Source: Actinospineispora acaciae DSM 45401 (lineage in GTDB: Bacteria > Actinomycetota > Actinomycetes > Mycobacteriales > Pseudonocardiaceae). From it: 64,000 nt of DNA. Where the stretch lies: contig NZ_JIAI01000007.1 of assembly GCF_000620785.1 (NCBI RefSeq), forward strand, positions 62,001 to 126,000, given 5' to 3'. Both the position numbers and the translations under genes were made by a program. The notes under the pieces are model-generated. The model did not search any database, was not told where the DNA came from, and worked only from the letters and a program-made list of their open reading frames with translations. Positions 52,401-60,980 of the stretch are shown here, piece after piece (the first letter of the stretch is position 1; every line of letters begins with the position of its first letter).

Positions 52401-54039
52401 TGCTCAGGCCACCACAGCCCGCGCACAACAACGCATCACGTTCCTTCAGCGACGACGCCTCCTCGAGCTCTTCGTCGTCCTGATCGACCAATACAGGCGA
52501 GTCACCCAACAAAGCCCACGATCGCAGCTCGTCCGCTTTGACTCGAGGGGCAAAGCGGCCGTCGCTAGTGATCGTGCCGGTCAGGTAGACGGCTCCGCAT
52601 CGTTTGCACGCGCCGAACTCGAACATGGCCCGAGCGCAGGTCTCGCAGACGTCATGCCGGCTCAGCGACACGTGTGGGTCGTCGGGCGACAGGCATGTGA
52701 AGGCGCCCTCGGTAGCGCGCGCAAACAGGTGGTACCGAGCAGACAGCACAGGGGCACCCGAAACGTCGGTAATCCGGCTGCCGAGTGCAACCACCGCCGC
52801 AAGCGCCTGGCGCGGGTCACCATCGGATGCGCACAGCTCACTTGCGAGGCCGTCGAGTGGCTCCGGACCGTCAGCCAGGCGCCGGCGAAGCGTCACCATG
52901 AGTTGCTCGTGTGCCAGCGCTTGCGCCGCATCGCTGGCGTCGAATCCGTGTTCCTTGGCCAACCGCACGATCGCGTCCGCGGGTTCCGCGCATGTGGCGA
53001 GCTGCCGGTAGGTGGCGGTCGCCAACGGCCCCCAGGGCTCACAGACCACAGTGGACTGCCGCGTCGCAGATACGAGATCTTGCCGATCGGAATCGTTGTT
53101 GGACCATTCGAACGGGACGTCGAACAGATTGGACGCAAACTTCACCACGGTGTACGGGTCGTCCCCGATGGTCGCGCTCGTGGCGATGCACTGTAAGGCT
53201 CTCTCAGGCGCGACACGATCGCGAAGCCTGCGAAGAAGCATCGCCATCTCCGCCGCCTTCGCCCCGTTGTAGACGTGTGCCTCGTCCACCGCGAGAAACC
53301 GCCAGGTCCCACCGTGGAACAGTTCTATGTCGGCCGGCCTCAGCAGCAGGTACTCGAGCATGGCGTAGTTGGTCAACAGCAGGTGCGGCGGGGCGGACCG
53401 CATCTCGTCGCGGCTGAGCAGCTCGTTCGGTAGGCGAGGATCATCGGGGTTGAGCGCTGTGAAAGTGTCTTCCGCGCGCTGCGCACTGTATTCGGTGTCC
53501 CCCGTGTACCGGCCGAAGGTAATCTGCGGCGTTCGGGCGAGCATCTGGCGGAGACGCTTGAGCTGATCGTTCGCCAGCGCGTTCATGGGGTATAGCAGCA
53601 AGGCCCGCACCCCCGGACCAAGCGTACCGTCGGCGTGCTCAGCCATGAGGGAGTTCAGGATGGGCAGAAGGAAGCTCTCGGTCTTGCCAGACCCGGTACC
53701 CGTGGCCACCACCAGGTTACGACCGCGCGATGCCTTCCGGATCGCCTGCTCCTGGTGGAGATACAGCGGACGGTCCAGCGGCAACGCGGCGGTCGCCAAC
53801 TCGCCGAATGCCCGGTGAAGGACACCCTCGTCGATGAGCCGGCGGAGGGTTGCGCCAGGCGTATAGGGCGGCGTCGCCTCCAACAGCGGCCCCTTGGTGA
53901 GCATCGGACTATCGGCGATCTGTTGGTTGAGTGCGGCCAACATGTGCGAGTCGCGGATGGGCAACAGTGACCGCAGATAGCGCCGGTACGTGGCCGTAAT
54001 CAGCTCACTCGCCGCCAGCGCATCGAGAGTCTCGTGCAC
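49402..54039 (-). CDS. Giant DEAH helicase with zinc clusters and DUF1998 (DruE-like)
   Basis: 1545 residues from GTG 54039, sharing one base with the stop of the upstream gene. Helicase domain 1: motif I ATGTGSGKTES (112-122), LLYPMNALANDQ (148-159), LTNYAMLEY, DEAH (252-255), SATI (288-291). Domain 2 includes SFSDSRQAAA (634-643) and motif VI QRAGRAGRR (998-1006). Four-cysteine clusters lie at 465-481, 539-559 and 886-906, with further CxxC pairs. The C-terminal ~170 residues are DUF1998, with LFDTVPGGAGGV and a final zinc site CDCGEETSCYGC. Size, cysteine clusters and pairing with a ~1100-residue partner match DruE of Druantia type III; MrfA-type DNA-repair helicases are much smaller. Likely a DNA translocase in anti-phage defence. 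Confidence 0.8.
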   Translation of the reverse strand: MHETLDALAASELITATYRRYLRSLLPIRDSHMLAALNQQIADSPMLTKGPLLEATPPYTPGATLRRLIDEGVLHRAFGELATAALPLDRPLYLHQEQAIRKASRGRNLVVATGTGSGKTESFLLPILNSLMAEHADGTLGPGVRALLLYPMNALANDQLKRLRQMLARTPQITFGRYTGDTEYSAQRAEDTFTALNPDDPRLPNELLSRDEMRSAPPHLLLTNYAMLEYLLLRPADIELFHGGTWRFLAVDEAHVYNGAKAAEMAMLLRRLRDRVAPERALQCIATSATIGDDPYTVVKFASNLFDVPFEWSNNDSDRQDLVSATRQSTVVCEPWGPLATATYRQLATCAEPADAIVRLAKEHGFDASDAAQALAHEQLMVTLRRRLADGPEPLDGLASELCASDGDPRQALAAVVALGSRITDVSGAPVLSARYHLFARATEGAFTCLSPDDPHVSLSRHDVCETCARAMFEFGACKRCGAVYLTGTITSDGRFAPRVKADELRSWALLGDSPVLVDQDDEELEEASSLKERDALLCAGCGGLSTGAGGGSCGQPGCASTTLWPVRLLSQVRGSAPRGCLACGARGAAMVRLFDSGTDAATSVLATALYQEQPPAAEEAFADQPGEGRKLLSFSDSRQAAAFFAPYLASSYESIQHRKLILGGLAAGARAGETISVSDLTFHVAQAAGHSNVFRRRDSRQQRERAAALWIMQELVAVDDRQSLEGLALLKVGLGRDERWKIPPGFTGLGLSDEEAWNLLSELIRTVRQQGVVDMPDGVDPRDEAFDPRRGPIYLREEGSEPTRKVLSWLPTRGGNRRLDYVRRVLASTECGLDPTQVLRGCWRFITQPAEGWLASDNVRQLGAVRQIDHTWLELSLVDKPIYQCDRCLRVAAVSVRGICPTLGCDGTLHTFLPRGADEDDNHYRGLYRTLNPVPMVAKEHTAQLQSREAAEVQQGFVRGQVNVLSCSTTFELGVDVGELQSVMLRNMPPNTANYLQRAGRAGRRTESAALVLTYAQRRSHDLSCYAHPEAMIAGEVRAPYVPLGNQRIDRRHAHSIALAAFFRHAMDLAGERWSTAGQFFLGDSPPSSRLRAFLTPVPSGVDRSLRAVLPADVQTAIGVDSGAWVTTLCDLIDVVRLQLAHDVDNLEERRQHAFEQRRGYDVQRFEKTIATLTSRELIGYLANRNVLPKYGFPVDTVELRTSYSAHPVGSKLELSRDLSAAIYEYAPGSEVVAGGWLWRSGGVYRLPGRELISKRYVVCEGCQHYWEGDEDIDPVCPSCSVVAHRDKQYYVPEFGFVAEPEPSKPGTAPPRRSWNGATYVRTLGDQDVGSTVWRTHDGGSVRARSKARGELIAVSEGPNGGGYLICDWCGAGHSVLSKPAKSHPHLLRNTECAGPMRQRSLAHPYETDLLDLSFDPLAVPPTMAKDAWLSLLYGLLEGAAIGLELGRDDIGGTLYRRPENGTGIVLFDTVPGGAGGVLRIGEAFDIVVASAFGRIENCDCGEETSCYGCLRNFSNQRFHADLSRAGALLALRQLAHGGGLIRE

Positions 54040-57000
54040 TAGATCTCCTCGGTCTCAAGGCCGACCAACAACTCGGCCAGAACCAGATCGATGGTCACCA
54101 GCTCGGGGGCGCTTACCGCCAGTCGACGCCACTTCGCTCGATACAACTGCTCCATGCGCTGGCAGCGGACATCGCCGCGCGCGGCAAGGCGTGCGACGAG
54201 AGCCAGCGCTGCCGAAGCGGCAGGGAGGTCCAACCACTCGCCGGCACCGCGGGCGCCTTGTCGAGCAGTGATCTGAGCGCGAAGTCGCGGGCGACCATCC
54301 AGCAGAGCCAGGGCGTTGCGGGCGATGCCGGACGCCATACCTCCGACCTGCCAGACTCCGCGGTCCGCGCGGTGATCAAAGAGCCGACGGGCCGCGACCG
54401 CTCTGCTGTCCGGATCCAGCAGTGCCCTCGGAACGACCTGAGCTGCTCGCCACAGGCTCTCCAACTGCTGAGGCTGCATGGCAACCATGGCGATTGCCTC
54501 GCGTCCGAACCGACACACCGTCGCGGCCGGGTCTACGCCGGTCGACAGCAGAGCATCGACCGTTTCCCCGCACTGCGCGAGGGCGGCACCCCGGACATCC
54601 TCGTCGTCTAGATGAGCGGAGAGCGCACCGAGTAGCGGGACAACCGGCCAAAGCCGATTGGCGATCTCAGCACTCACCGTTGCGCCGACACCCGCGAGGC
54701 CCGAGCTGACCACCGCGGTCACGACCTCGCCGGGGGGCAGGCCCACATCAGCGAGTGCCACGAGTGCGGCACCTGGCCTGGACCGGAGGACCTCGGCGCA
54801 CCGATCGGCGATACGGCTAGCCTCAGTCGACCGATACAGGCGCGGCGCAAGCGTGAGAAGCTGCCAGATCTTGCCCAGATCAGCACACTCGACCGGGATG
54901 TCCGCCTCCCCGGCCGCAAACTTCGACAGCGCGGTCTCGTCCGGGTCGCGGCTGGTCAGATACCCGATCCCGGGGGTATAAAGCGCGTCCGAAGGCCAAC
55001 GCGGCCACGCGCTGGGAGCCCACGGATCGTCGACCCGAAGCGCCACGGTCAACGGGCCGGCATCCCGTAGCTCAGGCGGCACCGCAACGCTTCCGTCGGC
55101 TCCGACCAGCTGTGTGAGAGGCGCCCGCCACGGCGCGCGGAGAAGGTACAGGCCGGCCGTGAGGCCATCAACGCGGACTACGTCGCGCAGCCTGAGGACG
55201 TCGCCCACCTGTTCAACACCGGTGGCGAGCCTGCGGGGCCGAACCATTGCCAGCAGTGACCTGTTCGGAGCGTCGAGCACCAGATCAACCTGCTGATGCG
55301 CGGCCACGGTACCCGTCATGCGGACCAGCTCGAAGCGAGCGGTTCCCTCCCGTGTCCGACCACTCGAAGGGACCTCCTGGACCACCTCGCCGCTGGCAAG
55401 AACGCGCAACCGGGGCACTGTCGTCATGCCGGGAACACGCACCAGCAGGACGCCCGGCTCCTCGTCAAAGGTGTCGGCGGTGATCCGTACCGGGCTCGCC
55501 GACCAAGCCACCGGCTCATCCGCGCGCTCGTGCATGACCTGGACGTGCGGAGGCGTGACAACCAACGGCTCGGTTTCCGAACCGGCCCGGTACTCAACAA
55601 CGCTTGTCCGCTGGGTCGAATCGAATGTCAGCACCCGAGGATGTGCCTGGGCGCCAATGGCCGGCACGAGCTCCGCCTGGGCCGAGGCGAGCCCGTCCAT
55701 TCCGAATACCCGCACATCAGGAGTGAAAAGTACGTCCAATGACTCCGCGATAAAGATGGTCCGGGTGATACTACGTCCGAGCGAACCGCGGATGGTAATG
55801 TCGAACGAACCCAACAACGGTCGCGGCAAGCGGTCCCACAGCTCGGTGACCGTCTGGGGTTCGTCCAATGCAAAAGTCTCGAAGGCTCTCGCGTTGCCAT
55901 CATTGCGCCGAATCTCCACCGCCCATGCCGTCCGTGCGTTCCGCTCTGCCGGCAGCCAGATGTCCGGTGCTTCGGTGCAGACCGGGGTGCCGTACGGCGT
56001 CGTTACTCCGCGTAGCGGTGGCGTCGTACCAATACGAGCCTGGGTGTATCCCTGGATCGGTCGACAAGTACCGGACAAGCCGTCGAGCCCGAGCGAGCGG
56101 ACCCGACGCAGGTTGACCTGGCGCAGACGCCAGCCGTTCCACCCAAGAGGGAGCTGGCCTTCCACAACAATGTCGATTCGGCCGTCGCCGACGAGTTCGT
56201 TCGTCTCGGGGTGGACGACCCACACCACGTCCGGTGCCAGCGGAGCGGTAGCCGGGATGCGCCGTCCACCCTCGTCGAATACCAACATTGGATTGTCCGC
56301 GTCGATCACCGGAAGCTTGGTCTGATCAGTGCTGTCAAGCGTCGAGACCACGACTGTTCGCACAGGCCGAAGCAGTGCAAACGAGGTCGGCGGAGCGGAC
56401 TCGGCCACTCCGGCCCACCGCGCCTGGCTCTCCACGACATGGGGTTGTCCATCAGCGGTCACCGACCAGCTGACGAAGCCTCCCGGGGCGTCGTTAACGG
56501 ACGGAAGCACAACCTGGACGCCCCGGCCGAACGGGTCGAGGCCGATTCGAGGACGCTCCACGCGGCTTGCGCCGCCCCAGCGGACGTGTCCAAGTCGTGC
56601 CCCGAAGACCCCTCGCGCGGAGATCTCCTGGGCTCGCGCCACCACCCTGGGCGGCAGCCCCACGACGTCCAGGTACCCGGACCGCTCGCGCAGTCGGTCG
56701 AGCAGGTCGAAGCTTCGCTCGACGAAGTCGTAGGCGTACTCGCTGCCATACGTGAGGAAGCGACTGGCGGGCTTGTCCAGCGCGTTCAGCCGGTTCGCCC
56801 GGCCTCTAGCCCATTGAAAGAAGGACTCGGCATCCAAGTCCGGATCGAGGCGCCGCCGGTGATCGAGTAGTCGGAAGTAGTCCTCAAGGCAATAGTCGGG
56901 AATTCCCGCGTGCATCAGGATCGGGCCGAGGTTCTGTAGCGGGGACTCGTCGAACGTTGGCAATCCCAAAGCCGTCAGCGCCGCGCGAAACCCTCGACCC

Positions 57001-57344
57001 CACGCCGTCTGGTCGAATTGATTGCCGTCGTATCCGAGTTCATCCCACAGTTGCGGCCAGAGCCCACCCCGGCGATAGTCCCGGGAGGCGATCCCGGTCG
57101 TTGCCACCAGGACGCACGCCGGCCACCGGTTGAAGAGCTGCTCTGCTCGTCCTGTGCCCGTCCACTTCGCGTAGGTCCGCCCCAGTACCTGACAGACCTG
57201 CTTGCGATGTGCCTCCTTGATCTCGAGCTCGGCCACGAGTGAAAGGCCTCGAAGCCGCCGCGACCAGCGTTCTTCTCGCATCCGGAGCAGCTCGGCCGCC
57301 GACACCCTCAGAGCATGGCTCGGACTTGCATGATCTGTACTCAC
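54039..57344 (-). CDS. Large uncharacterised partner of the DUF1998 helicase (DruH-like)
   Basis: 1101 residues from GTG 57344; ATG 57446 would add 34 residues and is not excluded. No named domain is recognisable. The first ~250 residues are helical and basic (LLRMREERWSRRLRGL, FRLLDHRRRLDPDLDAESFF). The middle ~600 look beta-rich with repeated DVVWVVHPET/VRVPGMTTVPRLRV-type strands. The last ~230 resemble helical repeats (ALSAHLDDEDVRGAALAQCGETVDALL). The stop TAG shares its G with the helicase GTG, so the two proteins are made in tight coupling. Druantia type III systems consist of just such a large protein (DruH) followed by DruE, which is the basis for the name; sequence homology to DruH itself was not tested. 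Confidence 0.72.
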   Translation of the reverse strand: MSTDHASPSHALRVSAAELLRMREERWSRRLRGLSLVAELEIKEAHRKQVCQVLGRTYAKWTGTGRAEQLFNRWPACVLVATTGIASRDYRRGGLWPQLWDELGYDGNQFDQTAWGRGFRAALTALGLPTFDESPLQNLGPILMHAGIPDYCLEDYFRLLDHRRRLDPDLDAESFFQWARGRANRLNALDKPASRFLTYGSEYAYDFVERSFDLLDRLRERSGYLDVVGLPPRVVARAQEISARGVFGARLGHVRWGGASRVERPRIGLDPFGRGVQVVLPSVNDAPGGFVSWSVTADGQPHVVESQARWAGVAESAPPTSFALLRPVRTVVVSTLDSTDQTKLPVIDADNPMLVFDEGGRRIPATAPLAPDVVWVVHPETNELVGDGRIDIVVEGQLPLGWNGWRLRQVNLRRVRSLGLDGLSGTCRPIQGYTQARIGTTPPLRGVTTPYGTPVCTEAPDIWLPAERNARTAWAVEIRRNDGNARAFETFALDEPQTVTELWDRLPRPLLGSFDITIRGSLGRSITRTIFIAESLDVLFTPDVRVFGMDGLASAQAELVPAIGAQAHPRVLTFDSTQRTSVVEYRAGSETEPLVVTPPHVQVMHERADEPVAWSASPVRITADTFDEEPGVLLVRVPGMTTVPRLRVLASGEVVQEVPSSGRTREGTARFELVRMTGTVAAHQQVDLVLDAPNRSLLAMVRPRRLATGVEQVGDVLRLRDVVRVDGLTAGLYLLRAPWRAPLTQLVGADGSVAVPPELRDAGPLTVALRVDDPWAPSAWPRWPSDALYTPGIGYLTSRDPDETALSKFAAGEADIPVECADLGKIWQLLTLAPRLYRSTEASRIADRCAEVLRSRPGAALVALADVGLPPGEVVTAVVSSGLAGVGATVSAEIANRLWPVVPLLGALSAHLDDEDVRGAALAQCGETVDALLSTGVDPAATVCRFGREAIAMVAMQPQQLESLWRAAQVVPRALLDPDSRAVAARRLFDHRADRGVWQVGGMASGIARNALALLDGRPRLRAQITARQGARGAGEWLDLPAASAALALVARLAARGDVRCQRMEQLYRAKWRRLAVSAPELVTIDLVLAELLVGLETEEI

Positions 57345-57482
57345 GTCGTGGCCCTGTTCTACGAGTCGAACGTGCGCGCACATCACCCGCAGAGCTCGGC
57401 GACATCCCACCGGCTCCCCAGCAGGTCGTCGCTTCGACTGCATCATCTGTTACGTGGGTCACATGAGATCTTCCTACACCCG

Positions 57483-57641
57483 GCGGTGGGGGGCGCACCA
57501 CGGAACGAGGCGATCGCGGTACCGCTGGCGGTCTACGGCGTCGTCATGTACCTGCCCGAGGCGCTGTTGTGCTACCTGCTCAGCCGTCACGCGCGGACGG
57601 GCTCGGCGGAACGCGAGGCGACCCAGCCGGGGCTAGCGTAA
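57483..57641 (+). pseudogene. C-terminal fragment of a membrane protein at the island edge
   Basis: The open frame ending at TAA 57641 reads as one membrane helix (EAIAVPLAVYGVVMYLPEAL then LCYLLSRHA) with a charged tail, typical of the end of a polytopic protein. No start or upstream helices exist, because the low-GC helicase operon begins immediately to the left, on the other strand. It looks like host sequence cut by insertion of the operon. Family not identified. Confidence 0.5.
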
Positions 57642-57646
57642 GGCGC

Positions 57647-58267
57647 ATGGGACTCTCCGCGGCGGAAGCCTTCGATGCGCTCGGCAAGGACTACGAAACG
57701 GCGTTCGCGGGGCTGACCGCGCAGCGCGACGAGCTCGACTGGTTGGTCACCGAGCTGTCCGAGGGTGCGCGGGTGCTCGACGTCGGCTGCGGCACCGGCC
57801 GCCCGACCGCCGAGACACTGGCCGCGGCCGGCCTCGACGTGACCGGCGTGGACGTCTCGCCCCGCATGGTCGACATCGCCCGCACGCAGGTGCCCGGCGC
57901 CCGCTTCGAGGTCGCCGACCTGCGTACGTTGACGTTTCCGGCGGGGAGCTGGGACGCGGTGGTGGCGTTCTTCCCGCTGCTGCAGCTGACCCGCGCGGAG
58001 ATCGACGCGGCGCTGGCGAAGTTCGCCGGCTGGCTGGCGCCGGGCGGGATCTTCCTGCTGGCCACCGTGCCAGCCGACATCGAGAACGTCGAGGTCGAGT
58101 TCATGGGCAAGCCGGTGACGGTGAGCAGCTACCCGAGGGAGGTGTACCGCGAGCGGCTCGCCGGCCTGGGCCTGCGCGTCGTGCGGGAACAGGTCATCGA
58201 GTTCCGGCCCGACCACCCCGGCGCCGCGCCCGAGCACGACCTCTTCATGGCCGCGCGCAAGCCCTAG
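57647..58267 (+). CDS. Class I SAM-dependent methyltransferase
   Basis: 206 residues from ATG 57647. Methyltransf-25 type: VLDVGCGTGRPTAETLAAAGLDVTGVDVS (motif I with the acidic residue after strand 2), FEVADLRTLTFPAGSWDAVVAFF (motif II) and WLAPGGIFLLATVP (motif III). The substrate is a small molecule or unknown. It ends 56 bp before the Ada-like gene and may share its transcript. High GC returns here, in contrast to the helicase operon. Confidence 0.88.
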   Translation: MGLSAAEAFDALGKDYETAFAGLTAQRDELDWLVTELSEGARVLDVGCGTGRPTAETLAAAGLDVTGVDVSPRMVDIARTQVPGARFEVADLRTLTFPAGSWDAVVAFFPLLQLTRAEIDAALAKFAGWLAPGGIFLLATVPADIENVEVEFMGKPVTVSSYPREVYRERLAGLGLRVVREQVIEFRPDHPGAAPEHDLFMAARKP

Positions 58268-58323
58268 GCGACGAGCGGGTCGGTTGCTCACGCACGGCCC
58301 GTCGTAGCGGCCGGGAGGATGAC

Positions 58324-58959
58324 ATGGCGCCGCAACAGAACCGCGTCACTCCGCTGGGAGATATCGAGGCTTTCGCGTTGCGGGGCGCGTGGACGGGCAA
58401 CCGCGGTGTGTTGCATTCCGGGCACGAGATCGTGCGCTTCCATGCCGGCAATTTATGGATCACCTGCGCGCTGGCGTTTCGCGGCCGGTGGCGGGAGCTG
58501 TGGCTGCCGAACAGGTGGACCCCTCTGTTCTTTCACGACGAGGCGGTGTCCATGGCCGCGGGGCACCGCCCGTGCGGCGAATGCCGCCACGCGAGCTACC
58601 AGGACTACAAGCGCGCCTGGGCGCGGACACACGGAGGACAACCACCCTCGGCCGGGGAGATGAACCGCCAACTCCACGGTGAGCGCATTTTCCGGGGCAC
58701 GCACCGGCGGCGGCTGCACCGACTCTTGTGGCGTGACCTTCCGGACGGCACGTTCGTGTTCGACGACGGTGAGCTCGCGTTGGTGCTCGGCGAATGCCTG
58801 GTGGTCTGGACCCGCGAAGGGTACAGCGCGACGAGGGCGTTGCCGCGCACCGGCACGGCAGCCGTGATCACTCCTCCGTCGTCGGTCGATGTGCTCCGCG
58901 CGGGCTATTCGGTGCAGATCGACGAATCCGCCCGCGAATTGGCCGGGCTGTCCGGGTGA
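58324..58959 (+). CDS. Conserved hypothetical protein with Ada-like CxxC motif
   Basis: 211 residues from ATG 58324, with CGGGAGGATGAC before it. The central GHRPCGECRHASYQDYKRAW resembles the RPCxxCxPD edge of the Ada metal-binding domain, but only one CxxC pair is present, so zinc binding as in Ada is doubtful. The rest is Arg/Trp-rich (RRRLHRLLWRDLPDGTFVF). I recognise it as a conserved actinobacterial hypothetical type. A nucleic-acid-related role is guesswork. Confidence 0.65.
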   Translation: MAPQQNRVTPLGDIEAFALRGAWTGNRGVLHSGHEIVRFHAGNLWITCALAFRGRWRELWLPNRWTPLFFHDEAVSMAAGHRPCGECRHASYQDYKRAWARTHGGQPPSAGEMNRQLHGERIFRGTHRRRLHRLLWRDLPDGTFVFDDGELALVLGECLVVWTREGYSATRALPRTGTAAVITPPSSVDVLRAGYSVQIDESARELAGLSG

Positions 58960-58966
58960 TCCGGTT

Positions 58967-59776
58967 TCAGGGCTTGCGCCCCACGCCGCACAGGCTGACC
59001 ACATCCAGTTTCTCGGCACCACCTTCCGGGCGCCACTCGTCGAGTTTCACGACTCCGGGCTCGACAAGTTCCAGACCCTCGAACATCTGCTCCATCTGCT
59101 CCCGAGTACGCGCATAGTAATGCGATCCCTCGCTGGCTATGGCGTTGAACGCGGCGAGCGCCTTCTGGTAGTCCGCATCGGTGTCCTCGCCCTCGTAGTG
59201 CGCCAGGTAGCTGCCCGACGGGACCGCGCCCATGTACCGCCTCACGATCGCAAGGACCTCGTCATAGTCCTCGAGCTGCCCGAGCGAGCCCATGAACATG
59301 ACCCCGATCGGCTGGGTGAAGTTCAGGGTGGCGTGGGCGGCGGAGATGACCCGTTCGGTATTGCGGAGGTCGGAGTCGACGAATGCGGTGACGCCCTCGT
59401 CGGTGGTGTTGGTCAGCAAGGCCTGGGCGTGCGCCAGCACCACGGGGTCGTTGTCCACATAGACGATCCTTGCATCCGGGGCGACCGCCTGCGCGACCTC
59501 GTGGGTGTTCTCCGTGGCGGGAAAGCCGGTGCCGATGTCCAGGAACTGGCGAATGCCGGCCTCGGCGGCCAGGTACCGCACCGACCGGATCACGAACTCC
59601 CGGGACTGAACGGCGAACGTGACGATTCCGGGGAACGCCGCGCTGAACGCGTCACCCGCCGTCTTGTCGGCCTCGTAGTAGTTCTTCCCGCCTCCCAGAT
59701 AGTTCCAGATCCGGGCCGAGTTCGGCCTGTTGAAGTCGATCTCCGCGGCCCGGCCACCCGACTCTGCATCGGCCAT
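58967..59776 (-). CDS. SAM-dependent methyltransferase (PF04672 type), copy 2
   Basis: 269 residues from ATG 59776, with CCGGAGGGA upstream. Same family as 48548-49348: NSARIWNYLGGGKNYY, QFLDIGTGFPATENTHEVAQ and YVDNDPVVLAHAQALLTNTT, the last nearly identical between copies. Divergent from a full-length XRE-DUF5753 regulator across a 294-bp gap, a combination often seen in actinomycetes. Substrate unknown. The two copies flank the helicase island as an inverted pair. Confidence 0.9.
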   Translation of the reverse strand: MADAESGGRAAEIDFNRPNSARIWNYLGGGKNYYEADKTAGDAFSAAFPGIVTFAVQSREFVIRSVRYLAAEAGIRQFLDIGTGFPATENTHEVAQAVAPDARIVYVDNDPVVLAHAQALLTNTTDEGVTAFVDSDLRNTERVISAAHATLNFTQPIGVMFMGSLGQLEDYDEVLAIVRRYMGAVPSGSYLAHYEGEDTDADYQKALAAFNAIASEGSHYYARTREQMEQMFEGLELVEPGVVKLDEWRPEGGAEKLDVVSLCGVGRKP

Positions 59777-60070
59777 GAAATAATCCCTCCGGAAGATCAG
59801 ATATTCTTGATTTCAACGGCAACCGAGCATCGGGGCGCGGCTTGTGCCCACACAACGGGATGAGGTCGCCACACCTCGACCCGTGAGCGAATATACTGTG
59901 AACGATCATATCCACGCCACCGCACGATTGAGCGCTCAGCACGTTCACGCCGGCAGCGGGCGATTGGTGCGTGACAGGCGCGCATCGCCTGTTACAGTGC
60001 GACGTCATCGCTTTCAGTAACGTGGAGTGGAAGCGTTCACCGACGCGGTTCAGCGAGACGAGAACGCCTG
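59777..60070. promoter_or_regulatory. Divergent promoter region, methyltransferase/XRE regulator
   Basis: 294 bp between divergent starts; moderately AT-rich next to the methyltransferase (GATATTCTTGATTTC on the opposite strand). A TACAGT box at 59993-59998 could serve the regulator side. No gene or strong repeat is seen. Confidence 0.4.
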
Positions 60071-60949
60071 ATGGGGCCTGGCGAACACGGACGACCAACC
60101 GGTGGTCCGACCGCGCTGCGGATCGCGCTCGGCACCCAACTGCGCCGCCTGCGCGAGGCCAAGGGCATCACCCGCCAGGACGCCGGGTATGCGATCCGCG
60201 CCTCCGAGGCCAAGATCAGCCGCCTCGAGCTGGGCAGGGTGGGCCACAAGCAGCGCGACGTCGACGACCTGCTGACCCTCTACGGCGTCACCGACGAACA
60301 GCGGCGCGAGGCACTGCTCGCCCTCGCCGACCAGACGAACGCCCCGGGCTGGTGGCACAAGTACGCCGACGTGCTGCCCAACTGGTTCGAGATGTACATC
60401 GGCCTCGAGCAGGCCGCCTCGGTGATCCGCACCTACCAGCTGCAGTTCGTGCCCGGGCTGTTCCAAACCGAGGACTACGTCCGGGCCGTCACGCTGCTCG
60501 GCAACCCGGGAGCCGCGCCCGGCGACGTCGACCTCCGCGTCGAGCTGCGCATGGCCCGCCAGGAGATCCTCACCCGCGCCGACCCGCCTCGGATCTGGGC
60601 GGTGGTCGACGAGAACGTGCTGCGGCGAGCGGTCGGCGGGACGACGGTGATGCGCGGCCAGCTCGAACGGCTGGTCGAGCTCACCGAGCTCGTGCACGTG
60701 ACCGTCCAGGCCATCCCCTTCCAGGCCGGCGGGCACGCGGCGGCCGGCGGGGCGTTCAGCATCCTGCGGTTCTCCGAACCGGACATCAACGACGTCGCCT
60801 ACCTCGAACAGCTCACCAGCGCGGTCTATCTGGACAAGCGAGCCGATGTCGACAACTACCTCAAGGTGATGGACCGCCTCTGCACGCAGGCCATCTCGCC
60901 GCCCGAAACCCGGCGGCTGCTCGAGAGCATCCTCGCCGAGATGCCCTGA
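60071..60949 (+). CDS. XRE-family regulator with DUF5753 domain
   Basis: 292 residues from ATG 60071. Full-length, unlike the remnant at 1872. HTH: LGTQLRRLREAKGITRQDAGYAIRASEAKISRLELGR. The DUF5753 domain follows (YIGLEQAASVIRTYQLQFVPGLFQTEDYVRAV, ELRMARQEIL, AFSILRFSEPDINDVAYLE). This Scr1-like group often forms antitoxin-like or developmental regulatory pairs with DUF397 proteins; no DUF397 gene is adjacent here. Likely controls the divergent methyltransferase. Confidence 0.9.
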   Translation: MGPGEHGRPTGGPTALRIALGTQLRRLREAKGITRQDAGYAIRASEAKISRLELGRVGHKQRDVDDLLTLYGVTDEQRREALLALADQTNAPGWWHKYADVLPNWFEMYIGLEQAASVIRTYQLQFVPGLFQTEDYVRAVTLLGNPGAAPGDVDLRVELRMARQEILTRADPPRIWAVVDENVLRRAVGGTTVMRGQLERLVELTELVHVTVQAIPFQAGGHAAAGGAFSILRFSEPDINDVAYLEQLTSAVYLDKRADVDNYLKVMDRLCTQAISPPETRRLLESILAEMP

Positions 60950-60980
60950 ACCGCACTCACACCGCTCGGTATTTTCTTGC

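Noticed and set aside
49402-57446. DISARM assignment for the helicase operon
   Set aside because: DISARM has a separate DUF1998 protein (DrmB) and a DNA methylase. Here DUF1998 is fused to the helicase, and the nearby PF04672 and class I methyltransferases are not recognisable DNA methylases.
57239-57466. Short plus-strand frames over the start of the DruH-like gene
   Set aside because: They are antisense to coding sequence and have no start signals or recognisable content.
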